Assembly (NCBI RefSeq): GCF_002216775.1
Contig: NZ_CP022315.1
Span: forward strand, 806,001-870,000
DNA from: Virgibacillus phasianinus
GTDB taxonomy: Bacteria > Bacillota > Bacilli > Bacillales > Amphibacillaceae
Direction of reading: 5' to 3'
Length of the DNA stretch: 64,000 bases
Shown piece by piece: positions 8,634-18,275 of the stretch. Under the pieces are notes generated by a model, which was given only the letters and a program-made list of their open reading frames with translations, was not told the DNA's origin and did no database searches. Numbering within the stretch: position 1 is the stretch's first letter; each line of letters opens with the position of its first letter. Made by a program: the position numbers and the translations under genes.

Positions 8634-9239
8634 ATGATTGCAATCATAGATTATGGTGTGGGAAATATCAAAAGCCTGCAATTTGCCTTTGATAAATTGG
8701 ACATTAAAACTTGTGTTACCGCAAGCAAAGAGACAATTACCAGTTGTGATGCTGTCGTTTTACCAGGTGTTGGAGCATTTAATGATGCGATGAAAGCCTT
8801 GGAAGCACATGGCTTGGTAGACATTCTCAAGCATGAAGCTGGGTCAGGTAAACCATTCCTCGGAATTTGCTTAGGCATGCAATTATTATACGAAAAAAGC
8901 TATGAGGATGGCATCTGGGATGGACTGGGATTATTAAGCGGACAAATTGAACGGATTGCGCCAACAGTGAAGGTCCCGCATATGGGCTGGAACACCCTCG
9001 CCCATCATCGGGCAAATCCGATTATAAGCAGCATCGATGAGCAGTCCTATGTTTATTTTGTACATTCTTATTACATTACAAAACCAGATCAAGCATCGCT
9101 CGTAAGCAGTTGTTTATATGGCGATGAAGTCCCTGCCATTGTGCAGCGGGACAATGTAATCGGGATGCAGTTTCATCCAGAAAAAAGCGGACAAATCGGC
9201 ATACAACTTTTGAAGAACTTTGGGGAGATGATTTCGTGA
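8634..9239 (+). CDS. hisH: Imidazole glycerol phosphate synthase, glutaminase subunit
   Basis: HisH hydrolyses glutamine and channels ammonia to HisF to build IGP and AICAR. The 201-residue class I glutamine amidotransferase starts at MIAIIDYGVGN behind AAGGAAGGGAG. The nucleophile Cys lies in GICLGMQLLYE and the catalytic His/Glu in MQFHPEKS. Its stop overlaps the hisA GTG start by 4 bp. Confidence 0.94.
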   Translation: MIAIIDYGVGNIKSLQFAFDKLDIKTCVTASKETITSCDAVVLPGVGAFNDAMKALEAHGLVDILKHEAGSGKPFLGICLGMQLLYEKSYEDGIWDGLGLLSGQIERIAPTVKVPHMGWNTLAHHRANPIISSIDEQSYVYFVHSYYITKPDQASLVSSCLYGDEVPAIVQRDNVIGMQFHPEKSGQIGIQLLKNFGEMIS

Positions 9240-9958
9240 TACTTTTTCCGGCAATTGATATTCGAAATGGAAAATGTGTACGCCTTACACAAGGTGACTA
9301 TAAACAAGAACGTATTTACAGTGATTCACCGATCGACGTTGCCAGACAATGGGAAAGTGCGGGAGCAGCATATATCCATGTAGTTGATTTGGACGGTGCA
9401 AAAACCGGAAACAGACTTAATCTATCCACCATTAAAGAGATTGTTCAGTCGGTTCAGGTGCCAGTCCAGGTTGGTGGTGGCATCCGTTCAATAAAGAGTA
9501 TAGAAGATTATCAATCAATCGGTGTCAGCCGGGTAATTATGGGTACAGCTGCCATAGAAGATAAAGTTTTCCTCCGCGAGGCAGTATCCACGTTTGGCGG
9601 GATGATTGCCGTTTCTATCGATGCTCGAAAAGGCATGGTAGCAACGAATGGGTGGACAAAAACAAGTGATGTAGCAGCTGTTGATTTGCTAAAGGAACTG
9701 GATGATCTTGGAGTGAGAACCATCATCTACACCGATATTTTCAAAGATGGTATGTCGGCAGGACCTAACCTTCAAGAACTAAGCCTAATCAATGACACAA
9801 CGAAACAAAACATTATCGCTTCCGGCGGGATATCAAGCCTTGAGGATATTAAGCAGTTACGTGAAATGGATATATACGGCGGAATAGTCGGTAAAGCTTT
9901 ATACGATGGCACACTATCTCTAAGTGCTATTTTAAAGGGTGATAATAATGCTCGCTAA
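9236..9958 (+). CDS. hisA: ProFAR isomerase
   Basis: HisA is the (beta/alpha)8-barrel isomerase converting ProFAR to PRFAR. The 240-residue protein shows the N-terminal FPAIDIRNGKCVRL with catalytic Asp, the phosphate-binding VQVGGGIRS, a second barrel half with the YTDIFKDGM catalytic Asp, and IIASGGISS. GTG start, with GGGGAG upstream. It overlaps hisH by 4 bp and hisF by 11 bp. Confidence 0.94.
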   Translation: MILFPAIDIRNGKCVRLTQGDYKQERIYSDSPIDVARQWESAGAAYIHVVDLDGAKTGNRLNLSTIKEIVQSVQVPVQVGGGIRSIKSIEDYQSIGVSRVIMGTAAIEDKVFLREAVSTFGGMIAVSIDARKGMVATNGWTKTSDVAAVDLLKELDDLGVRTIIYTDIFKDGMSAGPNLQELSLINDTTKQNIIASGGISSLEDIKQLREMDIYGGIVGKALYDGTLSLSAILKGDNNAR

Positions 9959-10709
9959 GCGGATCATACCATGCTTGGATGTTAATCAGGGTCGTGTCGT
10001 AAAGGGAAAAAGGTTTCAGGATATAAAGGATGTAGCTGATCCAGTTGTTTTAGCAAGGCAGTACAGTGAACAAGGGGCAGACGAACTCGTTTTATACGAT
10101 ATAACAGCTTCAAGTGATAACCGTAATATCTTTCTCGATATCGTTGAAAAGGTTGCGGCCGAAATAACTATTCCATTCACCGTTGGCGGCGGAATTCGTA
10201 CTGTGGATGATGTGCGGCATGCACTTCGGGCTGGTGCTGATAAAGTTTCCATTAACAGTGCAGCAGTTAAAAACCCTGATCTGTTAACAGAGGCTGCATT
10301 GAAATTTGGAAGCCAATGCATCGTCCTGTCAATCGACGCTAAAACAACTAACGACAGCGAATGTGCGGTATTTTTAAATGGCGGTCGTGTAAACACAAAT
10401 ATGAATGCAATTGAATGGGCGATTAGAGGTGAGCAGCTTGGCGCGGGTGAATTGGTTATCAACGCAATGGACACGGACGGTGTGAAGGATGGCTATCATG
10501 TTCCATTGACAAAACAGGTTGCCGAAAACGTTAATATTCCAATCGTTGCGAGTGGCGGCGCAGGATCGATGGAACACTTCGCTGCTGTTCTAACGGATGG
10601 CATGGCTGATGCCGCACTTGCAGCGTCCGTATTTCATTATAGTGAAATTGACATACCGGAATTGAAAGCCTATCTGAGTCAGAACAATATTGCAATAAGG
10701 AGTGTATAA
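9948..10709 (+). CDS. hisF: Imidazole glycerol phosphate synthase, cyclase subunit
   Basis: HisF closes the imidazole ring using ammonia delivered by HisH and releases AICAR. The 253-residue barrel protein starts at [12 protein letters not shown] (ATG 9948, AAAGGG upstream). It has [43 protein letters not shown] with the second catalytic Asp, and [16 protein letters not shown] 9 bp upstream is in frame but overlaps the binding site. Confidence 0.95.
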   Translation: MLAKRIIPCLDVNQGRVVKGKRFQDIKDVADPVVLARQYSEQGADELVLYDITASSDNRNIFLDIVEKVAAEITIPFTVGGGIRTVDDVRHALRAGADKVSINSAAVKNPDLLTEAALKFGSQCIVLSIDAKTTNDSECAVFLNGGRVNTNMNAIEWAIRGEQLGAGELVINAMDTDGVKDGYHVPLTKQVAENVNIPIVASGGAGSMEHFAAVLTDGMADAALAASVFHYSEIDIPELKAYLSQNNIAIRSV

Positions 10710-10711
10710 GC

Positions 10712-11359
10712 ATGCAAATACAAATAGATCAACTAACCTTTGACGAGAGTGGTCTTATCCCAGCAATCATCCAGGATGCGACCACTGGTGATGTACTGAT
10801 GCTCGGGTATATGAATCAGGAATCGTTAACAAAAACACTTGAGACAAAGGAAACGTGGTTTTTCAGCCGCTCGCGGCAAACATTATGGAATAAAGGTGCG
10901 ACATCAGGCAACAGACAAACTGTACAAAGCATAGCATTTGATTGTGATGTGGATTCATTATTGATTCAAGTAGACCCACAAGGTCCTGCCTGTCATACCG
11001 GCGAGCCAACTTGCTTTTATCGGGATCTCTTTACAAATAAAAATAAATCAGTCAACCGAAATGTTGTTCATGACGTAACCAACAAGATCAAACAACGTCG
11101 CGAAAACCCTGTTGACGGTGCCTATACCACCTATTTGTTTAATGAAGGTATCGACAAGGTTCTGAAAAAAGTTGGCGAAGAAACGAGTGAAGTTATTATT
11201 GGTGCAAAAAATAATGATAAACAAGAGGTTGTATGGGAAATTGCCGACCTAACCTATCACACACTTGTATTAATGGAAATGCTCGGGGTATCCATTAATG
11301 ATATTAAGGCGGAATTGAATGAACGTCACATTCAAAAGGAAGGTAATCAGCGTGAATAA
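10712..11359 (+). CDS. hisI: Bifunctional phosphoribosyl-AMP cyclohydrolase / phosphoribosyl-ATP pyrophosphohydrolase
   Basis: This fused enzyme performs steps two and three of histidine synthesis. The N-terminal HisI part (about 1-115) has [29 protein letters not shown] and the metal-binding DCDVDSLL...[12 protein letters not shown]. The C-terminal HisE part (about 120-215) is the all-alpha MazG-like domain with [15 protein letters not shown] and [13 protein letters not shown]. The 215-residue length is typical of the fusion. It overlaps hisC by 8 bp. Confidence 0.94.
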   Translation: MQIQIDQLTFDESGLIPAIIQDATTGDVLMLGYMNQESLTKTLETKETWFFSRSRQTLWNKGATSGNRQTVQSIAFDCDVDSLLIQVDPQGPACHTGEPTCFYRDLFTNKNKSVNRNVVHDVTNKIKQRRENPVDGAYTTYLFNEGIDKVLKKVGEETSEVIIGAKNNDKQEVVWEIADLTYHTLVLMEMLGVSINDIKAELNERHIQKEGNQRE

Positions 11360-12434
11360 ATTTTGGAGTTCTGCTGTTGCACGAACAGAGCCATATGTCC
11401 CTGGTGAACAAATAGAGCAAGAAGGTCTTTTGAAACTAAATACCAACGAAAATCCATATCCACCCTCACCAAAGGTAGTAGCGGCAATTCAAGATGAACT
11501 GGGACGGAAACTGCATCGCTATCCAACGCCAAGTGTTGATCGTTTACGGGAAAAGATTGCTGAATTTAATCAACTTAATCCGGAACAGGTATTCGTTGGA
11601 AATGGCTCAGACGAAGTGCTTGCATTCAGCTTTATGGCCTTTTTTGAACCTGGTAAGACCATCCGTTTTCCGGCTGTCAGCTATAGCTTCTATCCGGTTT
11701 ATGCAAAGCTGTTTGATATACCATATGAAGAGGTTCCGCTTAATCGTGACTTTTCACTTGCTTGGGATAAATTTTTTCAATCGGATGGCGGAGTGATTTT
11801 CCCTAATCCCAATGCACCTACCAGCCTTTATTTGGATAATAAACATATAATCGATATTATTGAAAACAATCCGAATAACGTGGTCATAGTTGATGAGGCA
11901 TATATCGATTTTGCAAAAGAGTCAGCTGTCCATCTCGTTAATAACTACGAGAACCTGCTTGTCGTTCAAACCATGTCCAAGTCCCGTTCACTGGCAGGTT
12001 TACGTATCGGATTTGCGGTGGGAAATCCAAATCTCATCGAAGCATTAAATCGCGTCAAAAATTCATTTAATTCGTACACACTGGATCGATTGGCAATTGC
12101 GGGCGCAGAAGCCGCAATTATGGATGTTGATTATTTTCATGAAACAACCAAAAAAGTAATTCATACACGAGAATGGGTTACTGCCGAATTGAAAAAGGTC
12201 GGCTTTACCGTACTACCTTCTGATACAAACTTCCTATTCATTAGGCATTACAAAATAAACGCAAATGAAATCTATCAAATGCTGAAAGAACAGAACATAT
12301 TGACAAGACATTTTAACAGACCATCTATTGAAAGCTATTTACGAATTACGATTGGTACAGATGAGGATATGACCACACTTATCGATACACTCACACTTTG
12401 CTTATGCCAAAAAAACAAGGCTTCTGCCAATTAA
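11352..12434 (+). CDS. hisC: Histidinol-phosphate aminotransferase
   Basis: HisC transfers the amino group from glutamate to imidazoleacetol phosphate using PLP. The 360-residue class II aminotransferase begins with GTG 11352 behind AAAGGAAGG. Recognisable motifs are [42 protein letters not shown] and [14 protein letters not shown] with the PLP-binding Lys. It is the last gene of the his operon and is followed by a terminator. Confidence 0.93.
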   Translation: MNKFWSSAVARTEPYVPGEQIEQEGLLKLNTNENPYPPSPKVVAAIQDELGRKLHRYPTPSVDRLREKIAEFNQLNPEQVFVGNGSDEVLAFSFMAFFEPGKTIRFPAVSYSFYPVYAKLFDIPYEEVPLNRDFSLAWDKFFQSDGGVIFPNPNAPTSLYLDNKHIIDIIENNPNNVVIVDEAYIDFAKESAVHLVNNYENLLVVQTMSKSRSLAGLRIGFAVGNPNLIEALNRVKNSFNSYTLDRLAIAGAEAAIMDVDYFHETTKKVIHTREWVTAELKKVGFTVLPSDTNFLFIRHYKINANEIYQMLKEQNILTRHFNRPSIESYLRITIGTDEDMTTLIDTLTLCLCQKNKASAN

Positions 12435-12454
12435 ATGGTGGAAGCCTTGTTTTC
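12414..12454 (+). terminator. his operon terminator
   Basis: An imperfect stem of aacaaggcttc with gaagccttgtt overlaps the hisC stop and is followed by TTTT. The A-rich opposite side could also serve the convergent lipoprotein gene. Confidence 0.75.
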
Positions 12455-12458
12455 GTTC

Positions 12459-13190
12459 TTAGATCATATGCTTGATTTTTGCATCTTCTTTTAGCTTTTC
12501 AACTTTTGCCTGCAGTTGTTGCTGCTGTTTCTGCTGTTTTAATTGTCCCTTAATTTGATCTTTTACTTCTTCTAATTTAGGAATAGTTTTGGCATCTTTA
12601 CTTTGCTCTTTTAGTTTGCTGTAATATTCCTTCACTTCTTTATCCGTAATTTCTTCAGCCTTAATCTCCTGTTTCATATACTTTTGAAGTGTTAATTCAA
12701 ATGCTAATTGGTCTTTATACGTCGCTTCTGTTAAATGATATTGATCCAGCACGGCCTTGAACTGATCAGCATTTTTTTCTTTAATTGTTTTAAATTGCTT
12801 TTGAACCTCTTTGTCAGTTACTTCAATGCCTTGTTCCTTTGCTTCTTGTTTTAGAAGCTCCTGTTCGACAATTACATTCAATGCTTGTTTCTTAACGTTT
12901 TCCAAGTCACTTACATCTTGTCCATATTGATTCATCAACGTTTTTGTTTGTGCGTAGGAAGCGTTGTATTCTTTTCCTGTTATTTCTTCACCATTTATTT
13001 TAGAGACAACTTTGTCGCTGTCCACTTTTTCTTTATCAGTGATTTTGACGTCCTTGGTTGCGGGTTGAGCTGTTTCCTCAGACTTCTTGTCATCATTACT
13101 TTTACTATTATCACTTGCAGAATCATCACCACATGCAGCTAAAATTGTTGCTATACCTAACACTAAAACCAACATGATAACTTTTTTCAT
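12459..13190 (-). CDS. SurA N-terminal domain lipoprotein (PrsA-related chaperone)
   Basis: The 243-residue protein has a lipoprotein signal peptide with lipobox LAAC (Cys20). A low-complexity Ser/Asp/Lys/Glu linker to about residue 60 is followed by a SurA/trigger-factor-like helical domain (INGEEITGKEYN... VIVEQELLKQEAKEQGIEVTDKEV). The C-terminus is rich in Lys/Gln and likely coiled. No parvulin PPIase domain is seen, so it is shorter than PrsA. Likely role is extracytoplasmic folding or holdase activity at the membrane, by homology. Confidence 0.75.
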   Translation of the reverse strand: MKKVIMLVLVLGIATILAACGDDSASDNSKSNDDKKSEETAQPATKDVKITDKEKVDSDKVVSKINGEEITGKEYNASYAQTKTLMNQYGQDVSDLENVKKQALNVIVEQELLKQEAKEQGIEVTDKEVQKQFKTIKEKNADQFKAVLDQYHLTEATYKDQLAFELTLQKYMKQEIKAEEITDKEVKEYYSKLKEQSKDAKTIPKLEEVKDQIKGQLKQQKQQQQLQAKVEKLKEDAKIKHMI

Positions 13191-13492
13191 AGACTGATTC
13201 CCTCACTTCTTAACTTTGTCCTTACATTCAACCACATTATCGCTAGTAATTGCAAGTACTATCCATCCGCCTAAAACCGTGCAGTGCTAGGGTGGCAGGC
13301 AATCGAAAAGGTTTTTTACACTTTAGAGTCATTTGCATGCTTGTTTCCCTCAATTTTGCCACAAAAGTAGTTTTTCGCCCCAGATGTAGAAAAAATCAGC
13401 CTCACGATTGAGCAAAATTCATGCCACTAGCCGATTCGATAGATATGGTTCCCTCCTATACTAAGATTATGACGAGAAACGGAGGGAATTAG
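13191..13492. other. Intergenic region, no recognisable feature apart from the approach to a tiny ORF
   Basis: This AT-rich stretch of about 300 bp separates the lipoprotein gene start from the 17-codon ORF at 13493. I see no repeat family member or riboswitch. A possible -10 box TATACT lies at 13468-13473 ahead of the tiny ORF, with no clear -35. Confidence 0.5.
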
Positions 13493-13546
13493 ATGCTAAA
13501 TTTATATGAACTCGAAATGCTGTTTGATAGACTGCGTGTTAAGTAA
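13493..13546 (+). CDS. Candidate 17-residue peptide (MLNLYELEMLFDRLRVK)
   Basis: ATG at 13493 lies six bases after an excellent ribosome binding site (GGAGGG at 13481-13486) and encodes 17 residues forming a plausible amphipathic helix with acidic and basic faces. About 50 bp downstream is a strong terminator (13596-13633), so promoter-like sequence, site, ORF and terminator form a compact unit. I do not recognise the peptide. It could be a small membrane-associated or regulatory peptide, or a chance ORF in an sRNA. Confidence 0.35.
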   Translation: MLNLYELEMLFDRLRVK

Positions 13547-13595
13547 AGTAACGTAAACACATCACCATCAAACCTTCAACTTTCATTCTTCCTGT

Positions 13596-13633
13596 AAGAA
13601 GCTACCATGAAAACGGCATGGTAGCTTCTTTTT
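13596..13633. terminator. Strong bidirectional terminator
   Basis: A 14-bp perfect stem (aagaagctaccatg with its complement), 7-nt loop and T-run. It ends the dsbA-like gene on the minus strand and the tiny ORF unit on the plus strand. Confidence 0.85.
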
Positions 13634-14354
13634 AATCCGATTCGACTTCGCAGCCGTCACCGGTACAATATGTGGTTTTCGACTTTTTAGGATTTAATGA
13701 TTGTAACGTTGGTTCCTTGCTTTCCTCTTCAAAGACCTTTTCCAGTACTTCTGCAAACACTTCTGGTGGCTGCGCGCCAGACACAGCATATTTTTCGTTA
13801 AAAACGAAAAAAGGCACTCCTTGAACACCAATTTCCTGTGCCTCGGTTTCATCACCCTTGACCGCTTTTGCATATTTATTTGATTCCAGAACATCTCTCG
13901 CAGCATTCAGATCAAGTCCGACTTCACTTGCAAGCTTACATAGTGTAGCAAAATCAGCAAGGTGCAATGACTCTGTAAAATATGCATGCAATAGCCGTTC
14001 GGTCATCTCTTTCCCTTTGCCCTGTACTTCAGCAAACTTAGCGAGACGATGGGCATCGAATGTGTTCGTATGCTTCATTGTATCAAAATGATAGGTCAGG
14101 CCAACTTCTTCCGCTTGTTTAGCCAAATTTTCATTTGACTGTTTCGCTTTCTCAACACTCATATTATACTTTCCTGCTAGCAACTCATGAATATTTTTAT
14201 CAGGGTTTTTTTCTGCGTTGGGATCAAGTTCATAGCTTTTATATGTGATTGCAACCTTATCTTTATTTGAAAATTGTTCCAATGCTATCTCCAATCTGCG
14301 TTTACCGATGTAGCAAAAAGGACAAACAAAATCTGAATAGACGTCAATTTTCAT
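13632..14354 (-). CDS. DsbA family oxidoreductase, FrnE type
   Basis: A 240-residue thioredoxin-fold protein with the active-site CPFCYIGKRR near the N-terminus and an inserted helical domain. The cis-Pro loop reads GVQGVPFFVFNEKYAVSGAQPPE. There is no signal peptide, so it is cytoplasmic like FrnE/YwbO proteins. An extra C-terminal tail carries CTGDGCE, two more cysteines that may form a redox pair. ATG 14354 is preferred because GAGGTG lies 6 bp upstream. Likely role is oxidative or thiol stress. Substrate is unknown. Confidence 0.85.
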   Translation of the reverse strand: MKIDVYSDFVCPFCYIGKRRLEIALEQFSNKDKVAITYKSYELDPNAEKNPDKNIHELLAGKYNMSVEKAKQSNENLAKQAEEVGLTYHFDTMKHTNTFDAHRLAKFAEVQGKGKEMTERLLHAYFTESLHLADFATLCKLASEVGLDLNAARDVLESNKYAKAVKGDETEAQEIGVQGVPFFVFNEKYAVSGAQPPEVFAEVLEKVFEEESKEPTLQSLNPKKSKTTYCTGDGCEVESD

Positions 14355-14426
14355 AACTAACACCTCATTTCTGTTTGTAATTGTAGCATAACATCAACGT
14401 TAATCAATACCAATGTGCTTATACAG

Positions 14427-15302
14427 TCAGTGCAAACCCCTATTCTTATCAACATATTTGCCATAATCAGGGATGGCAACTTTCCCGAAGTTTTCTACCA
14501 GCTCTTCTAGTCCATTTATCAATTCCTCATCTTCCATTGTCGGTCCATGCCCTGATACAATTAAGCTTGGCTTTAATGCGGCGAGTTTTTTCACCGAATC
14601 CCAAGCAGCATCCCAATCAGTGGTCAGGTATCGCGGTGGCCCATTTAATTCCGGACTCTGCATTAACACGTTATAAAACGAATCCTGTTTGACAGTAATA
14701 CATGCATCACCAGATATTAAGGCTGTATCCTCCTCACGGAAAAAAGATACGTGGCCGGGTGAATGGCCAGGTGTATGAATCCACTTCCAATCCTCAAGCC
14801 CCGGGACACTGCCATCAGCAGGCAATGCTTGTACAGAATTCCCAAGATCAATTGGTTCGTTCGGAAATAACCTTGATGCTTTCGCAACTAGGCCACCCTC
14901 GACAGTTGGATCTGGTTCAGGATATGACTTTTCACCAGTTAAAAACGGAATCTCCAACTCATGTGCAAAAACCGGCACCTCCCATTCTTCCACTAAATCC
15001 ATCAGGCCGCCAACATGATCAAAATGTCCATGTGTCAGGATAATTGCAGCTGGCTTGCTCTCACGTCCAAAGCGGTCAACAGCAACTGACTTAATTTCAG
15101 AAGCTGCTTTTGGCATCCCCGCATCAATCAGAATCCAATCACCAATTCCCGGGGTTCCAATGAAGCATATATTAACAATTTGATCTGTATAGTAATAGAC
15201 ATCGTTTCGGACCTGAATTCCTGTTCCGCTTGTAATAGAAGTCATCGGCATAAAGCGCAGCAAACTATTTTCTGTACTGTTTTCATTTGGCTGTTTATCC
15301 AT
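14427..15302 (-). CDS. MBL-fold metallo-hydrolase
   Basis: A 291-residue metallo-beta-lactamase-fold enzyme. The metal-binding THGHFDHVGG, downstream HTPGHSPGHVSFF, SGDACI and late SGHGPTMEDEE are all present, giving a two-metal centre. No signal peptide. The family includes lactonases, glyoxalases and thioester hydrolases, and the specific substrate cannot be read from sequence. The start follows AAGGAGG. It is monocistronic. Confidence 0.82.
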   Translation of the reverse strand: MDKQPNENSTENSLLRFMPMTSITSGTGIQVRNDVYYYTDQIVNICFIGTPGIGDWILIDAGMPKAASEIKSVAVDRFGRESKPAAIILTHGHFDHVGGLMDLVEEWEVPVFAHELEIPFLTGEKSYPEPDPTVEGGLVAKASRLFPNEPIDLGNSVQALPADGSVPGLEDWKWIHTPGHSPGHVSFFREEDTALISGDACITVKQDSFYNVLMQSPELNGPPRYLTTDWDAAWDSVKKLAALKPSLIVSGHGPTMEDEELINGLEELVENFGKVAIPDYGKYVDKNRGLH

Positions 15303-15592
15303 TCGTGAATCCTCCTTTTTCCATAGTATTTGTTGGAAGAAGGATATTAATCATAAAAAGTCGTAAATCCGTAACCAGTGAAGTTTGTTATCACACTTGT
15401 GTAAAATACAAGCTACTTCTTGCCTAATACAAGCTGAATTTCTTGATTTACTGTCCAGTCCTGGCTAAATACTAGCCACGTCACGAAATACGAGCTCTCT
15501 CCTGCCAAATACATGCCGCTTCCCTTGATTTACCGTCCGACCTAGCTAAACGAGCCAAATCAACAGAATACAAGCCGCAGGAAAGTACATTA
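15303..15592. repeat. Intergenic region with diverged tandem word repeats
   Basis: Between 15405 and 15585 a word of the form AATACaaGC(C/T) recurs at least five times (AATACAAGCT, AATACTAGCC, AATACGAGCT, AATACATGCC, AATACAAGCC) at intervals of about 25-45 bp. The phrase TTGATTTACnGTCC occurs twice. No coding frame is supported. Comparable degenerate repetition is seen at 39455-39545 and 52115-52190. Confidence 0.5.
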
Positions 15593-15623
15593 AAAAACAG
15601 CCCCTCTGTCTATCCGAGGGGCT
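15593..15623 (-). terminator. Terminator of the ydaT-like gene
   Basis: An 8-bp GC-rich stem (agcccctc with gaggggct) is followed on the minus strand by a run of six T. Confidence 0.85.
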
Positions 15624-15629
15624 CACCAA

Positions 15630-16079
15630 CTAATAAGATTCCTTCTCTTGAACTGAACCATTTTGGTTATAAATTGTTAGTTTTGTTCCTTTATTCCTAG
15701 CAATTTCTCGCGCTCTTTTTATTGCTTCATCCTTCTTCTCGAAAACATCACTGGCTTGTTTGGCGTTAGTTGATTGAACCGCCCAGCCTTCTTCATGTGA
15801 AACGACCTGCTCGCCTTCTTCTAATCGTTCCGGATTGCTATCATATTTCTTGCCTGCATCTGAACGCTTAGTCGGTTTTCCGCTGCTTTCATATTCATCA
15901 ATCTCTTTCTTACTAGCGTTATCATACCATTCCTTTGCCTGGCTTGTTGCAATTGGTATTGCACGGTCCTCGCTATAACCTTCATCAATCATCGAATTCG
16001 TTATATCTATTGCTTTTTTGCGTACAACCTCATCCAAATTTTTAAATGAGGATGGATAATCCTCTAAAGTCCAAGGCAT
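15630..16079 (-). CDS. ydaT: YdaT-like DUF2188 stress protein
   Basis: The 149-residue protein opens with MPWTLEDYPSSFKNLDEVVRKKAIDI, matching the Bacillus general stress protein YdaT. A C-terminal DUF2188 domain (WAVQSTNAKQASDVFEKKDEAIKRAREIARNKGTKLTIYNQNG) follows a charged linker. Function is unknown; in B. subtilis the gene belongs to the sigma-B regulon. The residue set (many K/E/S) suits a soluble stress protein. GGAGGAGGG precedes the start. Confidence 0.8.
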   Translation of the reverse strand: MPWTLEDYPSSFKNLDEVVRKKAIDITNSMIDEGYSEDRAIPIATSQAKEWYDNASKKEIDEYESSGKPTKRSDAGKKYDSNPERLEEGEQVVSHEEGWAVQSTNAKQASDVFEKKDEAIKRAREIARNKGTKLTIYNQNGSVQEKESY

Positions 16080-16145
16080 TAGTAAAGCCCTCCTCCAATC
16101 CGTGTTTTATGTACAATACCCAATGTTAGCCAAATTAAACAATGC

Positions 16146-17009
16146 CTACGTATCCCTGTGACGTTCCACCGCATCGGAAGAATAAATCCCGATATCCATC
16201 CTGCCGTTTACTGATTTAGCCCGAATGAGAATTGGCTGGTTGAACATATTCTTAAACGAAAAGTCCGGCCCCCACCAGCTTACTGTGGCATCACGGCCCG
16301 GAGGTACATATGGTACACTGCGGCTGTGCGAGTACCGCTCTACTATTTGAACACCTTTTAAATTTACTGCGTTAAATAGCGTGGAGGATACCTGACATAT
16401 TCCCCCGCCAATATCCTCTGACAGCTCACCTTTTACAATTACTGGAGCCTTTTTATAGCCTTTTTCCTTTGTCCGCTTTCCGACCACCTTATTAAATGAG
16501 AACGTCTCCCCCGGGAAAACAACGTGATTATTAATAGCCTTCGCCGCAAGATTTATATTATGAGTACGCTCTTTGTTACTTTCTTTATAGAGGGTCACGT
16601 AATGTCCAATTTCCTTTTCCTTAATTTCGGCTAAAAGCTCACTGTCAACGCGTGGATATACACGTTTAGTAGGGACTTCCATTTTAACAGGCTGACCCAA
16701 ATAGAAAGATTCATGAAACAGTTTCTGAAATTTACGCCGGTCTAATGCAATACCGGATTTTTCCTGTACAATCGCTCCCTTTCCATCCAATGTTGCGTTG
16801 GTCGGTTCTTTGTAAACCTTATCATTTAACTGTGTAATCAATCGTCCGAGCCGCGCCTGGTTGATAAAAAGACTTTGAAAATACTCCAAGTCATACTGAT
16901 CGAGCTCAACCGTTTCAATTATATCTCCATGGTCGGTTACAGTTAACTGGTATGGCACATGCTCAATGGGCATCATAAAAAGGTATAACGATAAAAGTAT
17001 TGAATGCAT
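16146..17009 (-). CDS. VanW family protein with signal sequence
   Basis: A 287-residue exported protein. After a short hydrophobic N-terminus comes a region with YERF-like character, then the VanW domain: HNINLAAKAINNHVVFPGETFSFNKVVGKRT, the invariant GGGICQVSSTLFNA and YSHSRSVPYVPPGRDATV. VanW domains occur near vancomycin clusters and in YoaR-like cell-wall proteins, but the biochemical role is unsettled. The start is ATG 17009 because AGAAGGAGGG lies just upstream; the frame stays open further upstream. Confidence 0.82.
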   Translation of the reverse strand: MHSILLSLYLFMMPIEHVPYQLTVTDHGDIIETVELDQYDLEYFQSLFINQARLGRLITQLNDKVYKEPTNATLDGKGAIVQEKSGIALDRRKFQKLFHESFYLGQPVKMEVPTKRVYPRVDSELLAEIKEKEIGHYVTLYKESNKERTHNINLAAKAINNHVVFPGETFSFNKVVGKRTKEKGYKKAPVIVKGELSEDIGGGICQVSSTLFNAVNLKGVQIVERYSHSRSVPYVPPGRDATVSWWGPDFSFKNMFNQPILIRAKSVNGRMDIGIYSSDAVERHRDT

Positions 17010-17086
17010 AAAACGATCCCTCCTTCTTTTAGTATTGCTTGAAGGGATTGTTTTTATGAATAAATCATGGATCATTCTTAAAGCAT

Positions 17087-17122
17087 AAAAAAAGCTAAAA
17101 CCAAAGGGTTTCAGCTTTTTTT
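17087..17122 (-). terminator. fni terminator
   Basis: Stem aaaaaagct.aaacc with ggttt.agcttttttt surrounds a 4-nt loop and overlaps the fni stop codon. The T-run lies on the minus strand ahead of the VanW gene. Confidence 0.75.
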
Positions 17123-18169
17123 ATTCAATAGGGATTGTCCCATAATTGTAACGCGATCGGTATTCTTTAGTTCATCAATTGTCTTAACACCAATTCCAAA
17201 CATCGCCATTTTTAATTCTAATTCAATCTGTTCCATAGCCTGAACCACGGCTTCCTCAGACTCAGTCGCTGCCTGCAGTAGTTTCCGTGCAAATCCAATG
17301 ACATCAGCCCCAATGGTTAATGCCTTTGCAGCATCAAGACCGGTTTTCATTCCTCCACTTGCAACAACTGGTATATTCGAACCTAATTCACTTCTTACGG
17401 AAACGATACAATCCTTGGTCGGTATTCCCCAACTATTAAATGCTTCTGCTGCCGCCTTTCGAAGCGGATCATTTGATCTTAGTTTTTCCACCTGACTCCA
17501 TGAAGTTCCGCCGGCTCCCGCAACATCAATGTATGAAATACCTGCATCGTACAAGCGTTTTGCAACCGTTCCATCAATTCCGAAGCCTACCTCTTTCACA
17601 CCAACTGGAACGGTCAACTCTTTACACACTTTCTTAATCTTAGGGATTAATTCGTGAAAGTTAGTATCCCCTTCGTCTTGTGTGATTTCCTGCAGACTGT
17701 TCAAATGAAGCACAATGGAGTCCGCTTCGGTTAGATCAACAATTTGCTGGCATTCTTTAGCTCCATAACCATAGTTAAACTGAACAGCACCGATATTGGC
17801 AATTAAAGGCGCTGTTGGTGCGTGCTGGCGCACAAGGAAAGAATCTTTATGTGCATCACTCTCAAGCAAAGCACGTGTTGAACCAAGCGCAATCGCCCAT
17901 CCTTTCTGTTCGGCGGCTTTTGCCAGGTTTCCGTTGATTTCCTCCGCAAGTTCTGATCCGCCAGTCATGGAACTGACAAGAAATGGTGCTTTAACTTTCT
18001 TTCCCAAAAAAGAAGAATCCAGTTTAATATCGTCAAAATTAATTTCCGGTAATGCATTATGTATAAATGAAATTCCTTCCAAACCAGTTGTCTTGTTAAC
18101 ACCTTCCACATTGTCATTCAGGCACAACCGAATATGTTCTGTTTTTCGTTTATTAATTCCTGTATCCAT
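17111..18169 (-). CDS. fni: Type 2 isopentenyl-diphosphate delta-isomerase
   Basis: This FMN- and NADPH-dependent enzyme interconverts IPP and DMAPP for isoprenoid synthesis. The 352-residue barrel protein has RKTEHIRLCL, PFLVSSMTGGS, GSTRALLE, ANIGAVQFNYG, LHLNSLQEITQDEGD, VGVKEVGFGI, DVAGAGGTSW and VASGGMKTGLD, all typical of IDI-2. The start is ATG 18169 behind GGAGGGAATACGT; five upstream in-frame codons are not needed. Monocistronic. Confidence 0.94.
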   Translation of the reverse strand: MDTGINKRKTEHIRLCLNDNVEGVNKTTGLEGISFIHNALPEINFDDIKLDSSFLGKKVKAPFLVSSMTGGSELAEEINGNLAKAAEQKGWAIALGSTRALLESDAHKDSFLVRQHAPTAPLIANIGAVQFNYGYGAKECQQIVDLTEADSIVLHLNSLQEITQDEGDTNFHELIPKIKKVCKELTVPVGVKEVGFGIDGTVAKRLYDAGISYIDVAGAGGTSWSQVEKLRSNDPLRKAAAEAFNSWGIPTKDCIVSVRSELGSNIPVVASGGMKTGLDAAKALTIGADVIGFARKLLQAATESEEAVVQAMEQIELELKMAMFGIGVKTIDELKNTDRVTIMGQSLLNKKS

Positions 18170-18275
18170 ACGTATTCCCTCCACAATCCTTCATGCTACA
18201 TGCAAGCACTATACCAAATGACTATGGAAAAAGCCAACCACAAGGTCAATGATCAGCCCATTACCATAATTTACT

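Noticed and set aside
15380-15590. Possible CRISPR array in the repeat-like gap
   Set aside because: The repeated words are only about 10 bp, irregularly spaced and diverged; no constant repeat or spacers.
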